DNA from: Euborellia annulipes
Taxonomy: Eukaryota; Arthropoda; Insecta; Dermaptera; Anisolabididae
Reading direction: 5' to 3'
Length of the DNA: 64,000 nucleotides
NCBI GenBank assembly: GCA_023213315.1
Contig: JAKCPI010002902.1
Location: 59,913-123,912 of the forward strand
Every line of letters begins with the position of its first letter. The stretch's first letter is position 1. Of the stretch, positions 34,575-45,692 are shown piece after piece. A program made the translations under genes and the position numbers. A model generated the notes under the pieces. That model saw only the letters and a list, made by a program, of their open reading frames with translations, did not search any database and had not been told where the DNA came from.

Positions 34575-34640
34575 ACATTTTTGTCGCTTGGGGTGGGGAT
34601 CGAACCCCTGACTCCAAGCAACAGTCAATTTTTATTTCAA
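34575..34640 (-). repeat. tRNA-like/SINE fragment
   Basis: The minus strand reads GTTGCTTGGAGTCAGGGG then a B box GGTTCGATCCCC with flanking pairing CCCC / GGGG. The A-box half is not clear. Likely a SINE relic rather than a working tRNA. Confidence 0.45.
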
Positions 34641-34740
34641 ATTAAATACTAGCTAATAAGATTAGGACTATTTTAAATATTTTATTACTCTCTATTTTAT
34701 ATAATAGGTAAGATATGAGAAAATGTAAAAAAATAATAAT

Positions 34741-34876
34741 AGCCAGCAGATTTATCACTTTACCTGACGTCCTTTATTTAGCAAATATTTCGATGCATAG
34801 AAGACGCATCTTCTTCAGTGCAGCGAATATTTGCTAAATAAAGGGCGTCAGATGGAGCGATAAATCTGCTTGTTAT
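34741..34876. repeat. inverted repeat enclosing a hammerhead-like motif
   Basis: Arms of about 50 bp, CAGATTTATC..CTTTACCTGACG and CGTCAGATGGAGCGATAAATCTG, include GCAAATATTTCG against CGAATATTTGC near the centre. This may be a Penelope terminal repeat with its inverted copy. Confidence 0.75.
34779..34832 (-). ncRNA. hammerhead-ribozyme-like motif, Penelope type
   Basis: The minus strand reads GCAAATATTCGCTGCA, CTGAAGA (34812-34818), stem GATGC / GCATC with a nine-base loop, GAAA (34788-34791) and ATATTTGC. GCAAATAT at the start pairs with ATATTTGC at the end as an 8-bp stem III. Stem I is only a few bases. All conserved core positions are present, counting the seventh core base as variable. 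Confidence 0.55.
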
Positions 34877-34879
34877 TAT

Positions 34880-36160
34880 TCTCCAACCCCTTCACTCTAC
34901 TCATCCGAGCCTACTATATAGTCTGCAAAAAAAAAACTTTATAATAATTCCATTTATAATTTCAAGTCCTTCATTCTTCGCCAAGCCCTTGAACAAAAGC
35001 GAATTCAAAAGTCAGGTTCAAGGGAGGTAAATTTTATATTTCTTGTAATACCGAATGATTATAGCATTCGAGAAAAGAAATAATCTTTTTAATATAGGCC
35101 CTAGACAAAAAGGGGAAATTGTCAATGATCGATATTTTTAATCTATACATGACCTTTGAATTAAGTATTGCTTGCATCTTTCAGTGAAATTTTATTCATG
35201 ACTCAGAAAGATAAGAATTTAGATTAGTGGTTTTTACCCTCGTTAATTATTTATATGTAACCTATTTGAAAATTATTGAATTTTGTGGTTAAGAGCCATA
35301 ACAAATTTTTAATTAAGAAAGAGAAAAATCATGTCAAAAAAAAAAATCTTAAAATACAATTAGCTAAGCCAGTGGGATCTAAATATGCAGAGCGGACAAT
35401 TATGTAATTAAAAATAATTAAATCTCTCATTTTGAAGGGTCTTCTCCCCTTTTTACAAGATTTTGTCTCCTTAGGTATCTATTCATGTATCTCATTTGAA
35501 AACAGAGCTCATCAATCGTGCAAAATCGTTTTCTGCATAAGCTCCCTGCTCAGATCATCAGCTGCTTAGTAAGGAAATATTCCGAATGATTGCAAGACAT
35601 CAGGAAGAGTATTAGAACATTCCTAATAATGAGAAATTGACAACTAACAACAGGGAAAGAAACCGCACGAAGAGTTTTAACTAAGTGCAAAGTGTAACTA
35701 AGTAAGTGAAAATCTTGAACGCACGGTAGAGCAAGTCTCCGATTGCTGGCTCTCGCCTTGAGGCGTCGGCGAAGGCTGCTTCATTCCCTTCACTCGCTCG
35801 CTTATGCCGGGCAAATTTACTCAAAAATCAATTTAAGGATGATGAAGAGTCAGCTATTTATTTATTTAAATGTAGTTAAAAAGTATGTCTGTTAAATTTC
35901 ATTTGTCTATTTTATTATATTCAATATATCAAAAAAAAGTAAATTTTGGAAATATAAATCTTCCCCAAAAATAAAATTATTTTTTAATAAATAAGAAATT
36001 ATATGTTTAATATAATTGCTCAAGTAGAAGACGATCTATCTACATAAACTTGGTAATACAGTAAATGTCACATTAAATTGTACAGATCTAGAGTTTTATT
36101 AATAGCAAGTCAAAAAATAAAAAGGCTTCTACTGTTAGAAACATAAAATTTTAAAAAAAC
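34880..36160. other. no gene seen; GC-richer patch at 35710-35815
   Basis: AT-rich. GGTAGAGCAAGTCTCCGATT at 35727 looks weakly tRNA-like, with CTCGCCTTGAGGCGTCGGCG after it; no B box is seen. Confidence 0.35.
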
Positions 36161-36167
36161 TTCCCGG

Positions 36168-36385
36168 GGGTTCGATTTGCCTGAAAATTTTTGATAATAA
36201 ACCACTATTCATTCCACAACTTTTCAGGCGGTTCCGGTCGTGGGATCTCCATGGCTACTATTTTTTAAAAATTATTAATAGGAAAAAAGAATTTTTCAGA
36301 TTTTCAAAAATCAAAAAAACCGAAACAGCCTGAAAAGTTGTGGAATGAATAGTGGTTTGTTACCAATAATTTTCAGGCAAATCGA
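36168..36385. repeat. foldback element, arms about 65 bp
   Basis: TCGATTTGCCTGAAAATTTT on the left and AATTTTCAGGCAAATCGA on the right, with ACCACTATTCATTCCACAAC against its inverse further in, enclose an 80-bp AT-rich loop. Confidence 0.85.
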
Positions 36386-36389
36386 AGTA

Positions 36390-37660
36390 TGCATGATTTT
36401 CAGAAAATGACTAAAATTTTAAAATTTGAAAATAACACAGAAAAATTAAATTAAAAGTTGGAAATTGGACCATTTTTAAAGGAGTTATGAGCAAAAAACA
36501 AAAAAAGAGAGGTTTTTTCAAAGTTTGAACCGATGATCAAAAAAATCTCAAAATTTACCAGGAGGGTTTTTTTAAGGGGTACTAAAAAATATCAAAAAAT
36601 GAAGGAAATAATTAAAATTTTTCAAACCGTTCGATTTGGCGTGGAATGCCCCATATACAGCATTCCAATGAAAATCAAAGGAAAAAAAATATTTAATTAA
36701 CAATTTTTATTATTATTCATTTGAGAGATTTAATTATTAAAATTAATTGGCTTTGATTTTTCATAAGGAGAGAAAATTGAATGCTTCGCTTTCCAATGGG
36801 ATTATTCTGGATTTTCAAAAATTGTTTGAGCTTTCTGAAATGAAAATTTGGAGCCCCTAGTATTTTTCCTTATTTCTCCATAATAATATTAGATGATATT
36901 AATACGATTTATGTTTAAAATTTAACAAACCTCTTAATTTTGAAGTCACGCTTGATAATTTTCAAACCTAAGCTAATTTGTAAATTTTTATGAATATCCC
37001 TAAATAATTATTATATTTCTATCAAATGGATTTTTCAAGTCTTGGAATTCTTGGGGCCTTGGAGTTTTTTTTTTTAAATATTTATAAGGTAAAGCCCAGA
37101 AAGGTGCCACGCGGTTGAAACATGTCATACAGAGACTAAGGGATTTTGACAAATATATTCATACACCTTAGAACCTTAGAATGAGGGTCTACAACCTGAA
37201 AAACATTTCAAGGCTCTAACTCATTCTGTAATTTGTAAGATAATTTCCTCATGCGTTTGTAGAATATCACACATACTGTAGTAGAGCTACCGCTGCGGTG
37301 TTCAAACGAAATTAAATTATTCTGTAATCATTCACACTTTTGAATGATCGTTTACCATCTTCTGAGATATTTTGGTAGGGTCGAGGTAATCTCCCTTTAT
37401 TTTTCTGATAAAGGAGACTACTTATTTTGGAAACGTAGGCATCGGACAGACACCCTCCAATTAATAGCTATTTTTTAGTTTTGTTTATTATTCAAGTGAT
37501 CATGCGACATGTCCAAAACTGTGTGATGTTGATAGCATTCCTTCTTAAGAATGACATTTCTATATTAATAGTCGTCAAGGACTTATAAGTATTATTATTG
37601 GAAGCGATTTTAATTAGATCCCAAACATCCTCTTAAGCTTTTGATCGTCCTGAATGAGTG
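36390..37660. other. no gene seen; AT-rich repeat copy 2 at 36700-36835
   Basis: The 36700-36835 segment matches 2090-2225 (TTTGAGAGATTTAATTA and CAATGGGATTATTCTG blocks). The rest has no recognised feature. Confidence 0.45.
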
Positions 37661-37677
37661 AATGGTGGGGATGAATC

Positions 37678-37694
37678 GAGGTCACCGTGACCTC
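37678..37694. promoter_or_regulatory. perfect AGGTCA inverted repeat with 3-bp spacer
   Basis: AGGTCACCGTGACCT at 37679-37693 is a perfect IR3 of the nuclear-receptor half-site, the classical oestrogen-response-element layout; the flanking G and C extend the palindrome. In arthropods ERR-type receptors could bind it. No gene is nearby, so function is open. Confidence 0.4.
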
Positions 37695-37699
37695 CTCAC

Positions 37700-38520
37700 A
37701 GCACACCTGGAGAGGCAACCACCTACCCATTTTGAGTAGCTTTCACTAACAGTAGCGACTAAAAATGACAATCAAACCTCAACTATTCCAAGATATAAAT
37801 TACAGTATTAACAGCTGAACCTGTGATTAAGTGCATGTCAAAGTGGGCTCCTCTTAGAAAGAATACCAACTACTAATCAGTGCTTTAGTTAAGAATTTAA
37901 TTTATTATTGGTAAATAAAGTAAAAAAATTCAAATACATGTATAAATTAAACTATAGTTTGCAACAAATCTTGGATGCAAATATAAAAAGACGTTTTTTT
38001 TTGAAATAACAACTAGTACCATTATTATCAGATCAGCGTTTATAGGAACAAACTTCTTTTGTTTCTGTAAATATGCTTACGTGCAACTTGTGATCAAACA
38101 ATCAATGAATCAAAAAAAAATTTCTATATAGTAAAAATTTGGTCAGTAATTGTTGATCAAAAATTATGAAAAAACAGTTTTTTAAAATTCTAATCTCCTA
38201 TCTAGGATCTGCCATCTCTGATTTCATAATAGCATACTTGTTACATACATTCTCTACATTGAAAGTTGAATTCACAAGTGCAACCTTGGTGTGGGACACA
38301 CAATGAAAAAATTAGGAAAAGAACCAACCATTTGCTCTCTGGCAACGCCTTTTAAATGCCGAGTCATCGTCATATAAAAAGTAAAAATTTATACATCTTT
38401 CGTGTTTGGCACCTACAGGATAATAGAAAGAAGGATATTTTGTTCTGATTTTTTTGTTTCTTATAGTAAATATTATTAATAAGACCATAAATGATTCAGG
38501 GAATAGTGGAAATAAATTTT
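37700..38520. other. no gene seen
   Basis: AT-rich sequence without recognised features. Confidence 0.4.
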
Positions 38521-38525
38521 TTATT

Positions 38526-38855
38526 ATAATACTAGCTTCGGAAGGGCTGCGTTTCGCAGTTTGGTCCTGGCGGGCGGCGTCTCGGGATATGATTAAGAGA
38601 TGTCCAGATAAATGTAGTTTAATTAAATTTGCACTCTAATAGGAAAATATGAAATAAAAAACGCTTTTAAATATAATTACTAATTTAATTCTAATAAAGT
38701 GCAGATTCATAAAGCTTTTTGTTTCTCGATTAGCCTAAAACCAAAATTCTCTATCTATAAAAAAAAACAAAAAAAACTATGAAATTCGTTTAGTATTTTT
38801 GAAGTCTATGCGTTACAGATAGATAGAGTTTGTATTTTATATAATAATATAGAAA
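38526..38855 (+). mobile_element. short ACTAGC-type retroelement, both ends present
   Basis: The head ATACTAGCTTCGGAAGGGC with TGCGTTTCGCAG hairpin, and the tail GAAGTCTATGCGTTACAGAT then TTTTATATAATAATATAG, bound about 325 bp. The tail layout (TTT.GAAGTCTATGCGT..CAGA) also occurs at 49830-49890. This pattern is widespread among non-autonomous retroelements of arthropods. Class is inferred. Confidence 0.55.
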
Positions 38856-39290
38856 TAGATATAGATATAGATAAGAATCAAGTAAATATTATAAAAGAAT
38901 ATTTAAAGCCTTTGGGTATAAAACGATGTTTACACAAAGGCTTTGAGTAAAATTTGAAAATAGACATTTATAAAATCTAAACAAAGAGAGGCTTGAGGTT
39001 GAAAGGAGTTTATAGCAGAAATAAAGAGTAAAGAGAAATTTGACAGGGTGCTCTAAATAGAGAGAGAAAGAGAGAAGATTAAAAAAATTTATTGAACAAT
39101 AACATTAAGATTTTCGATTGAAAATAATCTTTCATCAAATTTTATTTTGCTATATTTAGAATATTACAAAAATATTTCGTTTGCCAGTTCTCAAACTGTG
39201 ATCCATCTCAAATGGGGGGGGGGATACTGAAACTGTACAAGGGGGGAGAAGGGGTGGGATAGAAAATCAGGACATCAAAATGATTTTTTT
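38856..39290. other. no gene seen
   Basis: A short (GATATA)n run lies at 38855-38873, with G-runs near 39212 and 39240. Confidence 0.4.
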
Positions 39291-39298
39291 ACATTACT

Positions 39299-39740
39299 TA
39301 GGGTGACCATACGTCCCGTTTTGAAAACATATTTCTCGGTCGTACCGTCGTTTTAATAAAAATGTCAATTATGTCACGTTTTTAAGAAACTATAGTTTTT
39401 GTAAAAAAACTGAACCGCGACTTATTTATTTCTCATATAAGACTTTATGATAAGAAATACGTAAAACACGAAATTCATCCCTCTACATCTAAGTAAATTT
39501 TTGTATCGGTTCCCTCACTACAGCACAATTGTTTGTAGAATTAGTATGTTTATATAATAAAACATTTTTTATCATCTTTTCTTATGGATGCATAATATTT
39601 GAAGTTGAGAATTAGAAGGGGTCTTTGAACTAATTTTTTGTATGCCATTTTCCTAATTCTCAACTCTTCATTTTATAACACCGTCCCGTTTTTGACATTA
39701 CAATCTCCCGTTTTTGTCACAAGATAATATGGTCAGTCTA
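39299..39740. mobile_element. hAT-like MITE with exact 8-bp target duplication
   Basis: TAGGGTGACCATACGTCCCG at the left and ATATGGTCAGTCTA at the right are inverted ends, flanked by ACATTACT (39291-39298 and 39741-39748). GTCCCGTTTT also recurs near the right side (39685). The interior is non-coding, 442 bp in all. Confidence 0.87.
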
Positions 39741-39748
39741 ACATTACT

Positions 39749-40870
39749 ATTTTCATTTGGGAATATCAAACGATTCCGATTGGAAAGGGCAATTACTTGT
39801 ACAATACTTAATTTCCATTTCTTTTTGTTTCATTTTAAACTTGAGGACAAGTAGGAGTGGCCTTTAAATTTGTATCTTAAATAACTTTATCATTTTAAGG
39901 AATTTTTCGATTTTAGATATGTCCTTGAGGAATAATCATAGTATTCACAGGAAAGTTTGCGCAACGGAGAGAGTATAATTGCTGTTAAAAAAAGGAACTA
40001 GCTGCGCCTAGTTAGGGCGACTTCGCCCCCATGGACCCTCGTTTTATCTGACAATCTGGCCTGTCTTTCCTTTCCTTAAAAGGTCCTGGGATAGACATTG
40101 GCGAATTAAAGGGCCACCGGTATATATATTTTTATGAAATCAAAGGAAAAGATAAAATTTATACATAAGCCTAGTTTTTCATTTGAAAGATTTATTTATT
40201 TTTCATAAGAAAGAGGGTCAAGAGGAAAATAGATAATTTCCAAAAAACTTTTAGCTTCCTCCCAGAAACTAGGTATTTTAGTTCAGTCAAAATGTGCTCA
40301 AAAGGGTCATTAGAGATAAAGTTGTGGGGTAGTTTTGAATTCCTCCATTCTGTTTTTTTGGACATCGAATCCAAATCTGAATCGAGGTTTGCTAACAAAA
40401 TTTCGTGGTGCAACTTTGAAAAAATGCAAAAAATTGGTAAAAATTGCATTTTTTGGCGTTTTTTTTTTTTTTGCTTTTTTTTCTTCTATCTCTCAACAGA
40501 GATAAAATGGCAATGTTGTTTCACCAGGCTGTTTCAAATGACACCACGGCCTGACATATACAGGACTTTCATTTTTATCAGGTACAAGCATTTTGTTCCT
40601 TTCCTCATTCCATGGGCTTCAAATTGAGAGAGAGAGAGAGAGGGTAGGGGCTAAGTTCGTAACGCAAAAATTCCTTCAGTTCTTCATTTTGAGGAAGTTT
40701 TTGAAATTTTTAGAAATTGAAGCATTTTATTTTTCTCCTGACTATATTATTACAACTTCAACTTTTTTTGTAAAAGGTAAGCACACACCAAACTTGATTT
40801 GACTAAAGCAAGATGGAGAACTCAATATATGTATTTCTATGTATTATGCGAGCACACTTTTTACCGTTGC
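39749..40870. other. no gene seen; ACTAGC head at 40008 and weak AT-repeat match at 40165
   Basis: GGAACTAGCTGCGCCTAG with GGGCGACTTCGCCC is a head of the short retroelement class. ORFs on both strands at 40192-40627 show no domain. A GA run is at 40627-40643. Confidence 0.4.
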
Positions 40871-40876
40871 GGTAGG

Positions 40877-41359
40877 CCTAAGGTGACCAGATTCTAACAT
40901 TGGTAAAGCGGAACACAATTGATCAGAGGGCATTCTTGATTAAAAATTTGGTCTATATGGAGCTCAAAAATTTTCATAGAACACAAAAATAGGATTGCAA
41001 TATATTTTTTACCATGTCTATCTTCTGAGAGTCTGTTACAAAGTGTTTTCGTCGTTGCCAATGAAAATAACTCGGAAGAATGGCGGTCGAAATCTAACAA
41101 CTGATCAACAATGCGAACCTTGATAAGCAGTTCTCAACAATTATTTATTATTGTTAAGGTTTGAAATTAAAAAATCCATATAAAACTCATATCCTGGCGA
41201 AATAGTCACACGACCGACGAAAACCGTGGCGTACCCCTTCTCGTTCTTCCGCTGTTCCCTAGCTTGTGCTTTTTCCCAGAAATCGAGACATTTTCAAAAC
41301 GCCAAAGTGTTAAAAATCAGAACTTTCCCGCCAAAAGAGGAACCTCTGGTCACCTTAGG
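40877..41359. mobile_element. hAT-like MITE, TAAGGTGACCAGA ends
   Basis: CCTAAGGTGACCAGA and TCTGGTCACCTTAGG are perfect 15-bp inverted ends. The interior, with TAACATTGGTAAAGCGGAAC and the TCTGTTACAAAGTGTTTTCG block, matches 59219-59509 in opposite orientation. The flanks (GGTAGGCC and GGTAAACA) agree at only five of eight bases, so the duplication has decayed or the element moved. Confidence 0.8.
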
Positions 41360-41365
41360 TAAACA

Positions 41366-42240
41366 TAATTATTACAAATTTTAATAGAAATGAAACAAAT
41401 TTAAGAACCCTAGTTGGATTAAGTGGATAGATCGATTCACAAATTCGTTGATGGAATTATGATCTAGTTAGTAATGGTGACCAATTACGAATTCACAACA
41501 CAAATACCAAAGGATTAAATCTCTTAGCTATCAATTGGAAATTAATAACTAATAGCGAAAACAAAAGCGTACAATATCGGTTCTTTTTTTTTATATGCCC
41601 TTGATAAAGAAATTCATCCAAACCAATGCAACTAGAGAAATTCTTCTGCCAAATTACGCAATTCTAGATAATATATGAAAATGGGTTTAACCTTGAATTT
41701 CTTTTTTATATATCAATAAAAAAATGACACAAAATGAATCATCGACATCTCAGTTAAATAATATCATATCAACACAAATTTCAATTTAAGAAAAAAGTGA
41801 AAGATCAAATGTGAATAAAAAAACAACTAATAATTTAAAACAAGAAGTCATTCATAAAAATCCAAGGTGAAGTTTATTTATACATTAAAAAATGGAAAGT
41901 TGTGTGAAGATATTTGTGATACAGATAGTACAGTTTTTTTTATCTTTGCCGGAAAATATTTATTTAAATATAAATAAAATATTTAAAAATATTTTATTTG
42001 TTATATTTTTTTGGATCGGAAGAAAATTTCATAATATGTGATTCCTGAAAAATATATGATTGATCTGGATTTGCGGAAAAGTCTTGGGATTAAAGTCATC
42101 TGCCTCCTTTGATTAAATCTATTATAAATGTCAAAAAAGTTCTAAAGTACTAGTTTTAAGAAAATTTTATTTAGTTCTTAGTTAGAGATTAGTTCAGATA
42201 GAGTGAAGTCTAAAACAAACAAACAAATATTTCTAATTAT
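41366..42240. other. no gene seen
   Basis: AT-rich sequence without recognised features. Confidence 0.4.
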
Positions 42241-42249
42241 TTTAACAAA

Positions 42250-42673
42250 AATCTGGCGTGACTGGTCGCATCAGATTTTTTGTGTCGACATATATTTAGT
42301 TTCCGGCAGTACGATGCTTTAGAATTCAAGATGTAAAATTTATAAATATGTGAAAATATTTATACATTGATATTTTGTTACTATTGCAACTATTTCTCCT
42401 ATCTTTACTATGAAGTACAAGAGTAAAGCGAGCCTCAAAAAATTTTGAGAACAAAATGAGAATAGGCTATCTATAACCAACTGAAGAAGTTCTTTGGCCG
42501 ATTTTATTTAAAGGCTAATTTTTTTGTGTCAATTGGGTACCGAACTTCAATATAATACTTCAACCTTGATGATAACGGGCACACACCTACCCAGAATGTT
42601 ATCAGACAGACAGCTCAAAAATCTGGCGTGAGAGCACACCAGATTATTGAAGTTAAGAGAAAGTTGTGTGTTG
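42250..42673 (-). repeat. family H copy, rearranged
   Basis: The plus strand starts with AATCTGGCGTGACTGGTCGC, then GTCGACATATATTTAGTTTC and the GAAGTACAAGAGTAAAGC block. It skips to GTACCGAACTTCAATATAA, and a second 3-prime-tip palindrome lies at 42616-42673, so two tips are present. Confidence 0.7.
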
Positions 42674-42679
42674 TTCGGT

Positions 42680-43685
42680 TAATGACACTTCGGATGCTAC
42701 ACAAGTTGCTTTGTACATATGTAATGTTGCTTGTTGACCTATCTACCGAGGGCGTGTCTCTCTAAGCAGTCTTTAATAAATTTATTTATTATATTTTCCG
42801 ACACCCCTTGTTTCTAATTGCACATTTTTTTTATTTAAAAATTCATTAATTTTTTTTTTTGTTATTATAAATTTTGTTAAGATTAATTTATTAAAAGCGA
42901 CGTATTAATAATTTTCCCAAGGACCTTATTAATTTATATTCTTTTCCAGTAGGTCATATCCATAATTACGTGTATATCATAAAAATGCAATTGTTTTGAA
43001 AAAGGAATGCCTCGACTCCCACACATGGCCATGACGCTCTTGAGCAGGTGAAAAAGAAATGATTATTTTTATAAACTTACAAGTTAGCCAGAGAAAATAT
43101 TTACCTATCGAATTTACTTTTCTCGTGTATGCGTTACGATACTAAATACTTTATTAAATATTTTACCGTTACACATTCTAACTAGTAGACTAAATTTTTT
43201 TATATTCTTAACCAAATAAGATAAAATATGTAATTTAGTATTGATGTGATGTAATTTATATAACACACTGTATTATATATAATGACTGGTATCTCTTATA
43301 ACTTTAATAGATTAGTTTTGTTTGAAGAAGACGAAAATCCCGAGGAGAAACTAAAAATGTTAATAACAGAAATCAAAAAGTGTTGAATAATTAAATGAAA
43401 AAAATAGGAAAAAATAATTTCGCTTTAAATTAGTTTAGAATATTTGGAGCCTATGAGAAAATTTTTCAAGAAATTTGACCATATAATTTTTTTGCATTTT
43501 AATCAATAATGAAAACCAAAATGCTTTTAATTATTTTTCAATTTTATGCAGATTTTCCTCATCATCCTTTAAGATGAAACAAAAATAACGTATGTATAAT
43601 TTCTTTTGAGACGGATAATATATAGAAAAAAAATATACAATTTCACAAAGAAATTGGTAGCTAAGAACAATTTTAACTAGCATAA
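42680..43685. other. no gene seen
   Basis: AT-rich. A GC-richer piece at 42715-42770 (ACCTATCTACCGAGGGCG) followed by AATAAA resembles a retroelement end, but no partner repeat was found. Confidence 0.35.
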
Positions 43686-43690
43686 GCCAC

Positions 43691-44078
43691 TTAAGGTGCG
43701 CGTCTCGAAAAGCCGTTAAAACACGATTGACTCGAGGCGGCAAGAGATGGCGTTAGTTTTTCCCATAGGAATACAAGGGATTTATTCCATTTCATTTTAA
43801 AGTTTCCAGCTAATTAATTAAGGGTAGAAAATTAATTATTTCTTAACACAATGATTACTAATTTAATTATCTATAAGATATAGAGCGGATTTTTTAAAAA
43901 TATCTTTTATTTAATGCGATTAATAAAAAAAAAATTTATTTTTTCGAAAATCAAAAAAGGGCTTCTATGAGTTGTAGATGTTAAATAGCTTAAATTTAAA
44001 AAAAATTTGAGGTCGATAGCTTCAAAATTGTAGCTGGTGGAAACTCCCAAAATTAGCACCCCGAGACGCGCACCCTAA
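43691..44078. mobile_element. TIR element with TTAAGGTGCGCGTCTCG ends
   Basis: TTAAGGTGCGCGTCTCG and inverted CGAGACGCGCACCCTAA bound about 388 bp of AT-rich, non-coding sequence. The exact ends and the target duplication are not resolved (3 or 4 bp possible). Confidence 0.7.
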
Positions 44079-44610
44079 CTTTTAGAACCAGTTCTGATTA
44101 TGGAGTTAATTAAAATGAAACGAAATTAAATTCCAATAAAAAACATAATTTTTTTTTTAAATCTTATACAGTCAAATACCCAACTTGGGACAGTTTACCA
44201 GTAGATAGATGTTCAGCAAACTTAAAAGATTTTATTTATTTTTATAACATCATTTTTCTGGAGCAAGTTTGTAGTTTTAAAATTGCAAGAAGTGATTATT
44301 TCATAATTAAAGAAACATAAAAATAAAAAATAAAATTTGCTTGTTGCAAGTTAGGCTCTGGTATTCCTAACTTGGGACATCGTTGATTTTCCATATTGGG
44401 GCATGTTAAAACTTTATTTATCAAGCTTAGAACATAAAAAATGTTTCTTAAAAATATAGTAAAATTGTTTGAGTGGATTAGATTCACAATCAATAGTCAA
44501 AATACTGAACTGCAGCGATCAACAGCCAAATTTATTTATTAAAGTGAAACTTTATTTATATCGGCACAAATTTTTTTCGCTCTTCTATCAGCATGTCGCG
44601 TTACATGTCG

Positions 44611-44661
44611 TGACGTCAAGCCGTGACGTCACAAGCCGAGACGTCACAAATCTTGACGTCA
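44611..44661. promoter_or_regulatory. tandem CRE palindromes
   Basis: TGACGTCA at 44611-44618, 44624-44631 and 44654-44661, plus AGACGTCA at 44639-44646, spaced 13, 15 and 15 bp. Built on a degenerate TGACGTCACAAGCCG unit. CREB/ATF binding is possible; it may equally be an accident of tandem duplication. Confidence 0.5.
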
Positions 44662-44934
44662 CCAACGATTCGCACCAGGTTTCTTCTTCTTCCATATACT
44701 CTGAAACTACTGGTCCGATTTTCATGCTGTTATTTTTAATGGGTAAAAAATTATCCAGGGGTTGGTTTAGGATATCATTATATCAAATTAGGGGTAGGGA
44801 GCCCCCCTTATCAGGGGTTCACAAATCAATCACCCGATTTTAATAAAATTTAAAATGACGCTTCTCTAGGGTGTAAATAATTGAAAAATGGTTTTCAAGA
44901 CCTGAGAAAGTTCGATACCGACATAGGCGCCCTA

Positions 44935-45060
44935 GCGCATACGGCTTTCCGGCTTTTTTTCCTGAAATCTCAAGCTTTTTTCCAAAATATCCGGCTTTTT
45001 TTGAAATTTCATAATAAATTCATTTTTTATCACAAATCCGGAGAAAATTTACAAAAAAAT
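44935..45060 (+). repeat. dispersed repeat, inverted partner at 47385-47500
   Basis: CGGCTTTCCGGCTTTTTTTC, CCGGCTTTTTTTGAAATTTC and ATAATAAATTCATTT recur in reverse complement near 47.4-47.5 kb. Confidence 0.7.
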
Positions 45061-45087
45061 GCTCGAACGAGATTCGAATGCTAAAAA

Positions 45088-45234
45088 AATCTGGTGTGAC
45101 TGGCACACAGCACACATTCAGGGGACCTCAAAACCTAAAGATCCATCAAAATCTCGACATCGAATTTTTGACATGAATCCAATACTTTCTCTCTATATTA
45201 TATTAACATATATATATAGAGGTAAGAGAAAGTA
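45088..45234 (-). repeat. family H, internally deleted mini copy
   Basis: Only about 147 bp, yet it keeps both ends: AATCTGGTGTGACTGG on the left and the hairpin ending GGTAAGAGAAAGTA on the right, joined by the GGGACCTCAAAAC and TCTCGACATCGAATTTTTGA blocks. An A-run lies on each outer side. Confidence 0.8.
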
Positions 45235-45493
45235 AAAAGGAATTTTCTTGAAAATAAACTGTCATCTAATAGAAATCATCCCACAACTCTCTAAATAATA
45301 GAATTCTAAAATTGATAAATCAGAATTTTGAAAACAATATGTTTAAATATTTATTGAATCACTAATAGTGTTAATTAACTTTTGTAAATCATTATAAAAA
45401 AAAAAAAATACATTGACCCAAGAGTTCATTGAGCCATGATACAGGAAATCTTAAAAAAAAGTCGAAAAGTCATACCCCCTAATATACTTGTTA

Positions 45494-45692
45494 TTTTTAT
45501 TTATTTATTGGATGAAAGGTTCCCACTTGTATTTTATTTATTTATTTATTGGATGGAAGGTTCCCACCTATATTATTTATTTTTTGTTGGATGAAAGGTT
45601 CCCACCTATATTATTTATTTATTTTTGGATGAAAGGTTCCCACCTATATTATTTATTTTTTGTTGGATGAAAGGGTTCCCACCTATATATAT
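45494..45692 (+). repeat. minisatellite, about 4.5 units of 38-46 bp
   Basis: Each unit is GGATGAAAGGTTCCCACCTA followed by TATTATTTATTTTTTGTT, with small length differences. Five GGTTCCCAC cores are present. The ORF across it simply reflects the repeat. Confidence 0.9.

Noticed and set aside
40627..40643. GAGA-factor regulatory element
   Set aside because: A simple GA microsatellite with no supporting context.
42680..42840. Solo LTR
   Set aside because: AATAAA and a GC-richer piece are present, but there is no TG..CA boundary, no target duplication and no second copy.
45488..45670. 60-codon repetitive protein
   Set aside because: It is the translated minisatellite.
45494..45692. CRISPR array
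   Set aside because: The units are contiguous and differ only slightly, with no unique spacers; the DNA is clearly animal in character.
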